From positions 183,896-247,895 of the forward strand of contig NC_014642.1 of NCBI RefSeq assembly GCF_000165835.1: 64,000 nt of DNA, read 5' to 3'. Position 1 is the stretch's first letter. Each line of letters begins with the position of its first letter. Source of the DNA: Achromobacter xylosoxidans A8 (GTDB lineage Bacteria > Pseudomonadota > Gammaproteobacteria > Burkholderiales > Burkholderiaceae_B). A model generated the notes under the pieces. The model worked only from the letters and a program-made list of their open reading frames with translations, was not told the DNA's origin and ran no database searches. A program made the translations under genes and the position numbers. Below, one piece after another: positions 35,601 through 43,112 of this stretch.

Positions 35601-38600
35601 CTCCATCTGACCTTCGCTCACACCTGGCACCGCAGCGATCGACACGAGCGTGCTATCACCTGTTCCACCAACGTCTGGATCATTCCCCTCTTGCACCTTA
35701 ACGCCCCCGAGCCGTTTCAGGAACATGTGCATGAGGTCCTTCAACATCGGCATGCGGACATCGGGGACCACGGCTACCCGCCGTTGCGAACTCACCAGGT
35801 CCGCCAAGGCTCGCACGGCATCATCACCGTCCTGTGCCGCAATGGATGCCTCGATCCGCTCTCGCTCTTCGTCGATAAACCGACGAACTAAAGCCTCGCC
35901 AGTGTCATCGAACACGATTACGGGTCGGCGGCCCGCGCGAATTGACTCTATCGCGCGATCTACGGTGGCGTCGGCAAGCAATGCCCCTAGCGTGCGACGC
36001 ATGGCCTGATAGAGAATTCCCCCGGTGGAGAAGCTGTTCTGGAAGAAGCTCCCCTTGGAGATTGGGCGCCCAATCTGCTCAGTTAGATCACGCCGCTCTG
36101 CTCTTGCCGCGGCAACACCTTCAGAATCGCCGATGCTTTCTAAGTCCTCAATCCGCCTGTCGAGCTGCTCCACATTTAACTTTGCTTGCTCAACCCATGC
36201 GTTCCGCCCTTCCTGCGCCGCCCTCAAGGCACCGCGAGTCGCACTATTGGCGCGATGCAGTAGCTGGTCGACCTCGCCGCTGAGAAGGGACATCATTCCC
36301 AGAACTTCAGACACTTGAGTCATCAGCGCTCGATTTCGATCGTAGTGCGAATCATCGACTAGCACGTTCGCTTCAAGCTTGGAAAGATCATGCTCACGCC
36401 GATAGAACGCGCCGTCTCGCGCGAGCATCGAAGAGAACACTTCAGCGAACTCCTCGCCTCCTCGCTTCATGGCAGCCGTCACCTGCCCGATGTTGATCGA
36501 CTCAGGGAATGCTCGCACGTAGATGTGAAGGTTTCGAACCGACTTTGCCCACGTGGCAGATGCCAGTACTAAACCCCAGCTTCGTTCCCCGAGCATTCGC
36601 ACGTAATCGGCAGAGTTGCTGTCGCTGCCGGCGGCAATATGGGACTCGTCGAGAATGACCAGCGCGTTTGGGCACTGCTTCAACAACCAGGCCGCCTTCG
36701 TGCTGTCCTCTCTGCTGATCTGCGAATAGGTGAGCATGATCAGATTCACGTCCAGGTCCCCGAATGACAAGTCCTTCTCTAGGATCTCGCTCATCCTGTC
36801 GGCGGGAGTAGCGCTTACCAACACCTCATTGTCAGCCATGATGTCCAGGACATGCCCATCAGAGTTGAGAGGCATTGGGCGAAAGCGCGCCCATTCGTCA
36901 ATGTCGATCAGGTCTCGTGCCAAGTCTGAGAACAGGTTCGCCCGATCGGTCACGAAGATGACGGGCCGCTGCTGTTTATTGGCCCACACTGCGGCCGCGG
37001 CGATCTGCCGGCCTTTCCCAATTCCCGTATCGTCTCCGACAATGATCCCTCGGCCCTTCTGCAGCCGGCTGATCATCATGGCAATGCCGTCCACCTGCTC
37101 CGCAGAGAATCGCTCTGCCAGCGTTTCCATGCCCATGCCGAGCTCGTATGCGACATACTCGTCAACTGAGCCCTGCTCTTCTTCCACCCTGGCGAGCGCG
37201 TAGTTCAAAGACGCCTGCAGGTTCTTTGGCACCATCGTGCGTGCCTCGCCCACGCGAGAGAATGCAACGTACGGACGCTGCAGCTCATTCTCGAGCGTGC
37301 GATCGCTGATCCGAACGACATCGTCGGACGACGGGCGTTGCCCACGGGAAACGAGCAGCTCGTCGACCACAGTCTTCAACTCGTCCCAGCTGTGACATGC
37401 CTTTGGCGCCGGCAATTGGCCAGGTTGCTGGCCAGGCACGAGTGGCGCAGCGATGATCAAGCGAGCACCGCTTTCAACACCGGATGAACGGGTCAATGCC
37501 GACGGTACGTCCAGTATTGCCTCGATTTCCACTTGAACCCGGAATCCTTCCAGGATTTCGCGCTGCTCTGGAGTCAGTACACCCAGCCGTGCCCCCTCTG
37601 CATGGCGAACAACGAGCGCTATTCCCCCGCCAGGTCGCACCCTGGCAAGCCCACCTAGCATTTCACGCAGATCCTGGTCGACGTTCTGATTGCTGCCGTT
37701 CGGCCCCCAGGAAGACTGCAGAATCATGAAATCTAGTTGATGCCCTTCCTCTTCATCAGGGTGCAGGGCATCCCGCGTTGCTGGGAGGGCCCGTTCGATC
37801 ACTTCAGAAGGAGCGATGACCGCGAAGTCTGAGGGGACCATGAGCGCCCCAGCGCCCACGAAGTCCCCGGAAATTAGAATGCGGCGTTGTGCCCGCTCGC
37901 CTTCCGGCAAGTCCTGCGGAGTGTCCTGATGCAGGCCGAGTGCTTGGTTTATCGCCAGAGTGAGCGGCAATGGCAGCCATGGCTCATCTCCCGCCCGTGG
38001 CCGAATGGCCATGAATTCGGTCAGCCGAATTGAATCGCCCCACGCCTCGACCGGCGTTTCGTAGCGCTCCTGCAGGTATCGGAACTTAGCTTCCTCGATT
38101 GCTCGCCGGACGTTGGGGATGAGATGCGCGGCCGCCTGCTCATTCGAGGGCAGGACAGCGCCGATGAACCGGTCCAGATCACCCTCGCGCTGCACCTCAC
38201 CCAATTCGATACTTCGGATGAACCCGTAGGCGCAGTCGACGAGCGCTTCCTCGTCAACGGCGCGAAGGAACATCGAAGAGTTGCCGCGGCCCGATTCACT
38301 TTCGTACAGCAGAGATTCGTTCTCAGTTGCGAGAAAGCGGCCTGACCGACTTTCGAAGACCCGCAAGCCTCCACTGTTGCGCCCGAGGTAATCCGACTCC
38401 TGAAGGGTCTGGCGGATCTCTCGCAGTCGCTCCTCTTCTGCTGCAGCTACAGCCGGCGCTGCGGCCTGCTCAGTCGGTCGACGCAGTTGGATGACGACCG
38501 CAGAAACTTGCATGTCGCGACCGATCGCGTTCGGCCATATCCGTTGAAAAACAGCGGCGGAGGTTGTCGATCCTGATGGAAACGGCATCATCAGCAAGGC

Positions 38601-38759
38601 TCCGCTGCGACTCGAAGTGAATCCCAGCTCGTCGATACCCCTGCGAAATGCTCGACTTTGTGGAGAGACCCCCTCTAGAACAAGGTGACGGCGCCCTTGA
38701 TGATCCACCAGAAGTCGCAACCGGGCTCCAGCAGGGTCCCTTAGATCGATCCATTGCAT
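32670..38759 (-). CDS. DarB-like giant protein: strawberry-notch helicase with degenerate methylase region
   Basis: Encodes 2029 residues. Residues about 270-480 look like an N6-adenine methylase fold whose catalytic NPPY-type motif is lost (LQSSWGPNG stands in that place, before GLARVRPGGGIALVV). A strawberry-notch SF2 helicase follows: Walker A GDDTGIGKGRQ near 575-590, DESH box near 700, SATW motif III, and a C-terminal helicase lobe with RVNRFDQ. The last 600 residues are unassigned. The methylase-plus-SNO arrangement is that of phage P1 DarB, which is packaged and protects entering DNA from restriction. By analogy this protein may be delivered during conjugation. It is preceded by a terminator, so it has its own promoter. 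Confidence 0.82.
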   Translation of the reverse strand: MQWIDLRDPAGARLRLLVDHQGRRHLVLEGVSPQSRAFRRGIDELGFTSSRSGALLMMPFPSGSTTSAAVFQRIWPNAIGRDMQVSAVVIQLRRPTEQAAAPAVAAAEEERLREIRQTLQESDYLGRNSGGLRVFESRSGRFLATENESLLYESESGRGNSSMFLRAVDEEALVDCAYGFIRSIELGEVQREGDLDRFIGAVLPSNEQAAAHLIPNVRRAIEEAKFRYLQERYETPVEAWGDSIRLTEFMAIRPRAGDEPWLPLPLTLAINQALGLHQDTPQDLPEGERAQRRILISGDFVGAGALMVPSDFAVIAPSEVIERALPATRDALHPDEEEGHQLDFMILQSSWGPNGSNQNVDQDLREMLGGLARVRPGGGIALVVRHAEGARLGVLTPEQREILEGFRVQVEIEAILDVPSALTRSSGVESGARLIIAAPLVPGQQPGQLPAPKACHSWDELKTVVDELLVSRGQRPSSDDVVRISDRTLENELQRPYVAFSRVGEARTMVPKNLQASLNYALARVEEEQGSVDEYVAYELGMGMETLAERFSAEQVDGIAMMISRLQKGRGIIVGDDTGIGKGRQIAAAAVWANKQQRPVIFVTDRANLFSDLARDLIDIDEWARFRPMPLNSDGHVLDIMADNEVLVSATPADRMSEILEKDLSFGDLDVNLIMLTYSQISREDSTKAAWLLKQCPNALVILDESHIAAGSDSNSADYVRMLGERSWGLVLASATWAKSVRNLHIYVRAFPESINIGQVTAAMKRGGEEFAEVFSSMLARDGAFYRREHDLSKLEANVLVDDSHYDRNRALMTQVSEVLGMMSLLSGEVDQLLHRANSATRGALRAAQEGRNAWVEQAKLNVEQLDRRIEDLESIGDSEGVAAARAERRDLTEQIGRPISKGSFFQNSFSTGGILYQAMRRTLGALLADATVDRAIESIRAGRRPVIVFDDTGEALVRRFIDEERERIEASIAAQDGDDAVRALADLVSSQRRVAVVPDVRMPMLKDLMHMFLKRLGGVKVQEGNDPDVGGTGDSTLVSIAAVPGVSEGQMEAYRRGVESILARVEALPDLPISPADYIRVRLEEAGFRVGEISGRQFALHRPGAVDDQGNPYRGFSGPWRVVKRAKKKTDVMATVRAFNDGRIDVALLNRAGATGLSMHASPRFPNQDRRELIEYQIQEDPTVRLQLYGRVNRFDQVVGPMLSIMTTGQRAELRNLMMQNRKLAGLSVNVRSSRENAALIGEVPDMLNSVGDEVCEEYLLENPGVMSRLSIEVAKVKERTGLANLVTQRIALLHPDDQDKVYDDLFAAYDDAVIRRELSGEGGASLRNRDWRARTIEEERAWGPSGEIPQELFSAFDGPVFLRTVEYVKDYQPIGWTALKETIAESNAALVAEQKAKFQPVAPTGNGRVMAVADYSREETEAVGVRRARQARDILQQLQQAAAAANNGTIGEGDPAGGNVNPDDWRSALAGAWVPIRIRRGGQNVFDRFVAYIPRRAPYIPMWQSKGDSGGELRLGFDENGGPTLQVIGRRDPTTGATWAEMFKRVYMPADERLHQVSLSSIVESAGRILEGKRIIALQRMDCASVEEALAQPDDNGVKEAHWRLLFLRSVMASLVPGAELTLREIAGSNSQTFWSVGNTMTVAKVEIPSPEDAAVFSKWKYHLVQPGDEKPTVLTAASLFKRAGMAPEFPEVEVGRTHLFDFDSRGEAARLERRFGDHTPGPVTLRRKLLTGNLFQAAEWAEATKAGMAITYTDETGQRHRAIQVRATAFGRQDINMHRIPIRLHNPLMITDFVHRTLDWANRLPPNERLPGRTLQVPMSFKAAMFEGERRQSLIDLFGIAPYAHDGKGAVAFGVEKREKARFVRMVKSAMDADRRDWEAENPDVPYPLALTAQAARTPRDQEETTVMFALPADRAASTRFIGLVIRAVGLQLYVRPQDMKLAELARQSEVVFFQEVAERLAPERQRLLDAQAARRERNRALVGDSFDSGEAESADPIEDEDAAATGLQNPGLSALPPERTEAPAM

Positions 38760-38800
38760 TTCCGCTCACTCCCTCTCATTTCCGCAACTTCGGCTCTACC

Positions 38801-38832
38801 AAAAAAATGGGGCGGGACAACTTGCCCGCCCC
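38801..38832 (-). terminator. intrinsic terminator after the exonuclease operon
   Basis: On the minus strand, stem GGGGCGGG ... CCCGCCCC (38832-38809) followed by A-T and seven T. It separates the 260-residue gene from the 2029-residue gene, so the latter needs a separate promoter. Confidence 0.9.
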
Positions 38833-38864
38833 CTCACATGCGTGATCCGGCCTTCAGGCAGGAC

Positions 38865-39647
38865 TTAGCCTCGCTGGCTCTCGTAATTCGTGTTCCCGCG
38901 AGAAACGGCCCGATGATCAGGTTCCGCCTGGTGCTCCGGCCCATCCAGGTAGTCGGGAAGATCGTCGGCGGAGATCGGTGCCGTATTGGCGTCTCTGTGC
39001 GTCTCCGCTTGGCTTCGGCGGTTGAATGAGATCTGCATCGCTTTCAGTGCCATCGACATCCACTCGCGCGCCTCGGTGAAGTCGCGATGGTTTGTCGGTC
39101 GGCCAGTGGTTGGGTTTATGATGAACGGCGTTTCCGGCCCCTTCTCCATCGGGTTGCCCTCGCTATCGACGCCCCAGTTCGGCTGCTGAATTTTGTAGTC
39201 ATTCGCAAACACGGGGACCGCTAGTTCCGCCTTCTGACGGACGTACTTCTCACCGGTGTTCCGATCAGTTCCAGTAGAGCCCTCCTTGAATACGTAGGCC
39301 ATGATGCGAATCTGGTCATCCGGTCGGCAGGCAAGAAGTTTCGCAACGAGATGCCCTGCGGCATAGCTATAGCCGTCAGGTCCTCCAGTGGCGAACTGCA
39401 AGGCAGTGCCTCGCTCTTCGCCTTCATCCTCGAAGTACAAGGTGCACGTTTCGATCGCACCGTTAGGAATGGACTTCGTGCGGACGCTCACGTGACGGAT
39501 GCGGCCGCCAATTCCAGGGACTTCGGTGAATTCGCTGTAGTCGCGATTCGGAAGAGCCATGCCCAGCGGGGCCTTCGCGTTTGTGCCGAAGGTCAATTGA
39601 ACGTAATCCGTGGGTCGGTTGCCGTCTCTGCTCGTGATGATTGCCAT
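38865..39647 (-). CDS. unknown protein paired with YqaJ exonuclease, possible ssDNA-binding partner
   Basis: Encodes 260 residues. The first 190 form a beta-rich domain; the last 60 are polar and acidic, ending NYESQRG. It lies 30 bp after the YqaJ-type nuclease and before a terminator, so the two make a unit. A beta-rich domain with an acidic tail next to a recombination exonuclease recalls single-strand-binding or annealing proteins, but I see no OB-fold or RecT signature strong enough to assert it. The QRG end fits the shared tail. Confidence 0.65.
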   Translation of the reverse strand: MAIITSRDGNRPTDYVQLTFGTNAKAPLGMALPNRDYSEFTEVPGIGGRIRHVSVRTKSIPNGAIETCTLYFEDEGEERGTALQFATGGPDGYSYAAGHLVAKLLACRPDDQIRIMAYVFKEGSTGTDRNTGEKYVRQKAELAVPVFANDYKIQQPNWGVDSEGNPMEKGPETPFIINPTTGRPTNHRDFTEAREWMSMALKAMQISFNRRSQAETHRDANTAPISADDLPDYLDGPEHQAEPDHRAVSRGNTNYESQRG

Positions 39648-39677
39648 TTGGTCTCTCCTGAGAATTTCTGCTGCCGG

Positions 39678-41081
39678 TTAGCCTGTTTCTCGCTCTGTTG
39701 AGCGGTGAATGCGTGCTGAAGATTCAGAGCCCTCCAAGGGCTCCATCGGGGTTTCACTGAGACTGGCATCGCTTTGATGGCGGAACCAATCCATACTTTC
39801 CACCCAGTCGCCCACTCGGTCGGCAACGCCGGTCGCGCTGCGCCAAACGGGCCTCTCCGTGATGACGAGGCTGGGATCGATGTTGCGGTCGGCCAAGGCC
39901 TGATGGACTTTCGCAGGGTCAAGCTTGCGACGAATCACCGTATTGATATCAATACCGGCAGCCGCAAGAGCACTTGCCACCGCATCAGGGTCCAGCTCGT
40001 TCTTAGCCTTGGCGTTTCCCGCATAGCGACACTCGGCGATTACCTCGGCAGGCAACCGTTCCGCAAGCCGCTCTTCATCGATTACAGGTGTGGCAGAGCA
40101 GCTCATTACCTCTGGGAAGCTCAGCTTCTCGGCCCCCATTCGCTTGTTGCTCAGATCGAGCAGCCCGTTCAGCGATTGCTTTACCGCCTCGGCCTCCTCG
40201 TTGACCCTCTTTGCCACTCCGCTGAGCATGGCCAGCCGTTGAACGAGTGGAAGCGCCGCGGCCCGCAGTTCGTCAGTGATGATTCGCTGCTCTTTCACCA
40301 CATAGCGCGGAATGCGACCTTGCAACACCTCACCCCAGTAGTACTCGCCTGTTTCGCGAATGGCCGCGCAGAGTTCGCGATCCACGGGAAGAGCATTCAG
40401 GTGAAGTTCGCAATTTTGGTAATCGAACTGAACCAGGAGAAGACCGTCGACTTCAATGCCCTGCTCTTCACAGAGAATCGCCCCCTGATTCATTTGCGCG
40501 GCATACTGAAATGAAATGTCGTCGGAAGCATCAACGGATGCTGGCGCCTTATAGTCGGCGAGGTATCGCCCATACAACTGGTGTCGCTGTCCGTCTACAA
40601 CCAGCGGGAATGGACGGCGAAATCGACAAAGTTCATCTGGCGAGTAGCGCATCCAATTCAAGCTGCCAACCGCATTCTTCAAGCGCTCGAATTCACTTGG
40701 AAGACGCTCTGCGCTGCATTGGGCGTAGAACAACTGTCGGATGACGGGCTCCATCACGGTGCCGCGATAGGTGCTCTCGTTACCCTCGTCTGGGAGCTTT
40801 TTGAGCAGTTTCCCGAGCGCCCAATCGTGCGCTGAGAACTCGAAATCGGCTCGAATGTTCCAACGGTTCCTAACAAGCCCCCCAATCTCACTTCCGCCGA
40901 TGCCGGATGCCCGACGCATGTGCCACACAGCCTCTTTAGGTCTCACGTTGGCCATGTAGTCGATCCATTCCGCAGCCTCCCGGCTGTCGATGGCCGCGCG
41001 CTGCGGCAACGCATCGCAAATGGCCCAGAGCTCACGCGTCAGCGCAGCGGTAGCATCAGTAGTTTCGAAGCTAGTAGGCAT
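39678..41081 (-). CDS. YqaJ-type viral recombinase exonuclease
   Basis: Encodes 467 residues. Family motifs: RASGIGGSEIGGLV (about 58-71), YRGTVMEPVIRQLFY with the catalytic Glu, and LYGRYLADYKAP supplying Asp and the D-x-K pair. Such PD-(D/E)XK nucleases act with an annealing or single-strand-binding protein in phage and plasmid recombination. The C-terminal 200 residues have a coiled-coil stretch and extra helices. It ends IHRSTERETG. The dyad site C lies about 55 bp upstream. It may repair or circularise incoming DNA. Confidence 0.83.
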   Translation of the reverse strand: MPTSFETTDATAALTRELWAICDALPQRAAIDSREAAEWIDYMANVRPKEAVWHMRRASGIGGSEIGGLVRNRWNIRADFEFSAHDWALGKLLKKLPDEGNESTYRGTVMEPVIRQLFYAQCSAERLPSEFERLKNAVGSLNWMRYSPDELCRFRRPFPLVVDGQRHQLYGRYLADYKAPASVDASDDISFQYAAQMNQGAILCEEQGIEVDGLLLVQFDYQNCELHLNALPVDRELCAAIRETGEYYWGEVLQGRIPRYVVKEQRIITDELRAAALPLVQRLAMLSGVAKRVNEEAEAVKQSLNGLLDLSNKRMGAEKLSFPEVMSCSATPVIDEERLAERLPAEVIAECRYAGNAKAKNELDPDAVASALAAAGIDINTVIRRKLDPAKVHQALADRNIDPSLVITERPVWRSATGVADRVGDWVESMDWFRHQSDASLSETPMEPLEGSESSARIHRSTERETG

Positions 41082-41135
41082 GGGTCAGGTCGTACCGTTG
41101 AAACCGAACAGCCGCCGGTTGGGCTAATATTTGTA

Positions 41136-41157
41136 ATGAATTCTAATGCTAATCCAT
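41136..41157. promoter_or_regulatory. regulon operator site C (ATGAAT-N10-ATCCAT)
   Basis: Dyad with centre tctaatgcta in an AT-rich patch between the divergent exonuclease operon (minus) and the coiled-coil gene (plus). One mismatch in the right arm. The preceding bases atatttgta resemble those before site A. Confidence 0.6.
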
Positions 41158-41267
41158 ACTGACGATAGCGCCCGACCCTTGGGAGACGGAGCGCCCGCTT
41201 GGCGAAGGAGCCCCACTTGTTCATAGACACGAACGCTCAGGAAACTGGCGCTCCCCTCTCCACGACG

Positions 41268-41289
41268 GACTCCGTTTCACCGGAGTCCG
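41268..41289. repeat. GGACTCCG-N6-CGGAGTCC hairpin
   Basis: Perfect 8-bp arms with a 6-base loop (tttcac), 41 bp upstream of the coiled-coil gene. The same 8-6-8 arrangement occurs at 32769-32790 (one mismatch at the end) and 58400-58421 (mismatch at the arm edges). It may be an RNA stem-loop or a protein-binding site. No T-run follows. Confidence 0.5.
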
Positions 41290-41329
41290 AGGTTTTCTCG
41301 TCCAATTTGGGCGAAGTGGATAGCTTTCA

Positions 41330-41698
41330 ATGAGCGCCGCGGCACTACTGCAGCAAGAGGCATCTCTTCGAGCAAGGATTGCGACCCTGGAGTCGGAGGT
41401 GGCTCGTCTGCGTCGCACGATCGAGCGGGCCGGCCTCTCCGCCGACGCGCCACCTCAACAGGTCTCGGAAATGATGCACAAGCGAGACCACATAGCTATC
41501 CTTCACGAGCACAAGCGGACGATCCGGAAGCTCAATGACGAGCTTGCCCGTGAGCGCGCCGCAAACCAAAGGCACGCGCCGATGGAAGAGGTACCAGCTT
41601 CATTGAAGGACGAACCAACTTCCCTGAAGGACGAGTCCGAGAACACTCTGGAAGAATCGGATTCCATGAGCCAACAGAAAAACTGGAGCCCCCTATGA
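41330..41698 (+). CDS. coiled-coil protein, unknown
   Basis: Encodes 122 residues. Residues 5-85 are a charged coiled coil (LLQQEASLRARIATLESEVARLRR and later heptads), then an acidic tail with a tandem SLKDE motif. It overlaps the next start (ATGAG). The pair diverges from the exonuclease operon across site C. No function is assigned. Confidence 0.6.
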   Translation: MSAAALLQQEASLRARIATLESEVARLRRTIERAGLSADAPPQQVSEMMHKRDHIAILHEHKRTIRKLNDELARERAANQRHAPMEEVPASLKDEPTSLKDESENTLEESDSMSQQKNWSPL

Positions 41699-42156
41699 GT
41701 GCAGCCGCTGATGGGTACAACCCCAAGAGTTTCAGAGAAATGAGTGCATGGGTTGGCGCCGCAGGTGCACCCAGCCAAGTCGAAGTTACGTTCGACGGCC
41801 AGGTGCGTCGAGGCGCAGAAACTCCAGTCCGGGTCGACGTCACGCGCGCGCTTCTTACGGCCTGGGCAACTCTCGCCTTCGGAATGGAGACACTTGGTCT
41901 GCGCTACGCAGAATCCCGCCGCAGCACCGGTCTGCCGGAACCTGGCGGGGCGCTTATTCTGTCACTCGATGAGAGCAACGGAAGCATGCTCATTGGATGG
42001 GAGACCGCCCAGGGCGTTCAAGTTGCTCCAACACCGGTGGAGCGCTTGCTGCACGGAATCGCGGATGCCTGCCGCGGGCAACTTCCGGCAATTCGTCTTC
42101 AGGCGGGTGCAGATGCCTCAGTACCAGCCCACCACCGCGATCACCCCAGGGGTTAA
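41695..42156 (+). CDS. hypothetical protein with DHPRG tail
   Basis: Encodes 153 residues starting in the stop of the coiled-coil gene, so the two are translationally coupled. The core is an alpha/beta domain (ALLTAWATLAFGMETLGLRYAES); the C-terminus ends AHHRDHPRG, a clear variant of the basic tail. It converges with the transfer operon gene ending at 42153, overlapping its end by a few bases. Confidence 0.65.
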   Translation: MSAAADGYNPKSFREMSAWVGAAGAPSQVEVTFDGQVRRGAETPVRVDVTRALLTAWATLAFGMETLGLRYAESRRSTGLPEPGGALILSLDESNGSMLIGWETAQGVQVAPTPVERLLHGIADACRGQLPAIRLQAGADASVPAHHRDHPRG

Positions 42157-43112
42157 GCTCCGATTCCGGCCGAGGCCGCCATCGAAGTCAATGCAGCATC
42201 CAGATCTCGTCTGCTCATCCCTCCTGCATAGAGGACGATCGGGCGAAGACCTGGCATCAGAACCACCTCAATGTCGGTGCCACCACAGAGAGCGAGGTGC
42301 TTGCGTAGGAGATCTAGAAATTCCTGCGTAAGCGTCCGCCCGCCGGCGCGCTGGTGGCGGTCTATCTCCGCCGCAAGCGATTTTTCTTCTACCTGACCCC
42401 AAACAGCCACAGTTGCCTCGTCGATTCTGGCCTGGCCAGTCTCGCGCCGAATGGGCACGAGCAAGATGGCCCTCGAGAACTGTTCAAATGACCAGGTCGA
42501 GCAAGGACGATTGCAGATCGCCGTAATCATTGCCTCGCTGGCAGTCTGCAACAGGTCTTCACCCCGGGCCGCTATCTGCGATCCCTTAGGAGGCTGTCGT
42601 AAGGAGACTTCGAAGAGCCATCGATCTGCGCGCTCGAATTTCGTCCAGACCAAAGCCTCAACCGAGCCTGCCTCGGACTCAGCGGCCTCGAGGACAGCCG
42701 CCCCCCGCATAAATCGCTCTAGCTGCAGGAGGCCCGCGATACGCTCGTCCACGGTGAGATGGCGGGGTAGCAGACTCCCCCCGTCAAGCAAACCTACCGC
42801 CCATGCAACGCCGTCTTGAAGATCTGGAACGGATGAGGCCAGGATCTCGCCCGCGAACCTCGCATTGAAACGAGCCTGGTTCGCTGTACCGCCCTGCCAG
42901 GCCTCTGCATGGCGAGTTAAGGCGTCCACTTTCGCTACCAGCCGCGCGCGCGCAGATTTATGCATTCCTGAGGCGAAAGCTGCCGCCGCCACGTCTCTGA
43001 GTAGCTTGGCGGTGGCATGGAAGTATGGCGCGTAGGACACGTCGACCACACTCCGGCCTCCGCGGCGGCCAATTTCTATTCCGGTGTTCTGACGAGATCT
43101 GTTTGCTGGCAT
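42153..43112 (-). CDS. unknown protein downstream of the coupling ATPase
   Basis: Encodes 319 residues, soluble, helical and mixed. Its start overlaps the stop of the DotL/TrbC gene. No membrane segments or known motif. Being last in the operon of the coupling complex suggests an adaptor or accessory role, comparable in place only to DotL partner proteins. Confidence 0.65.
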   Translation of the reverse strand: MPANRSRQNTGIEIGRRGGRSVVDVSYAPYFHATAKLLRDVAAAAFASGMHKSARARLVAKVDALTRHAEAWQGGTANQARFNARFAGEILASSVPDLQDGVAWAVGLLDGGSLLPRHLTVDERIAGLLQLERFMRGAAVLEAAESEAGSVEALVWTKFERADRWLFEVSLRQPPKGSQIAARGEDLLQTASEAMITAICNRPCSTWSFEQFSRAILLVPIRRETGQARIDEATVAVWGQVEEKSLAAEIDRHQRAGGRTLTQEFLDLLRKHLALCGGTDIEVVLMPGLRPIVLYAGGMSRRDLDAALTSMAASAGIGA

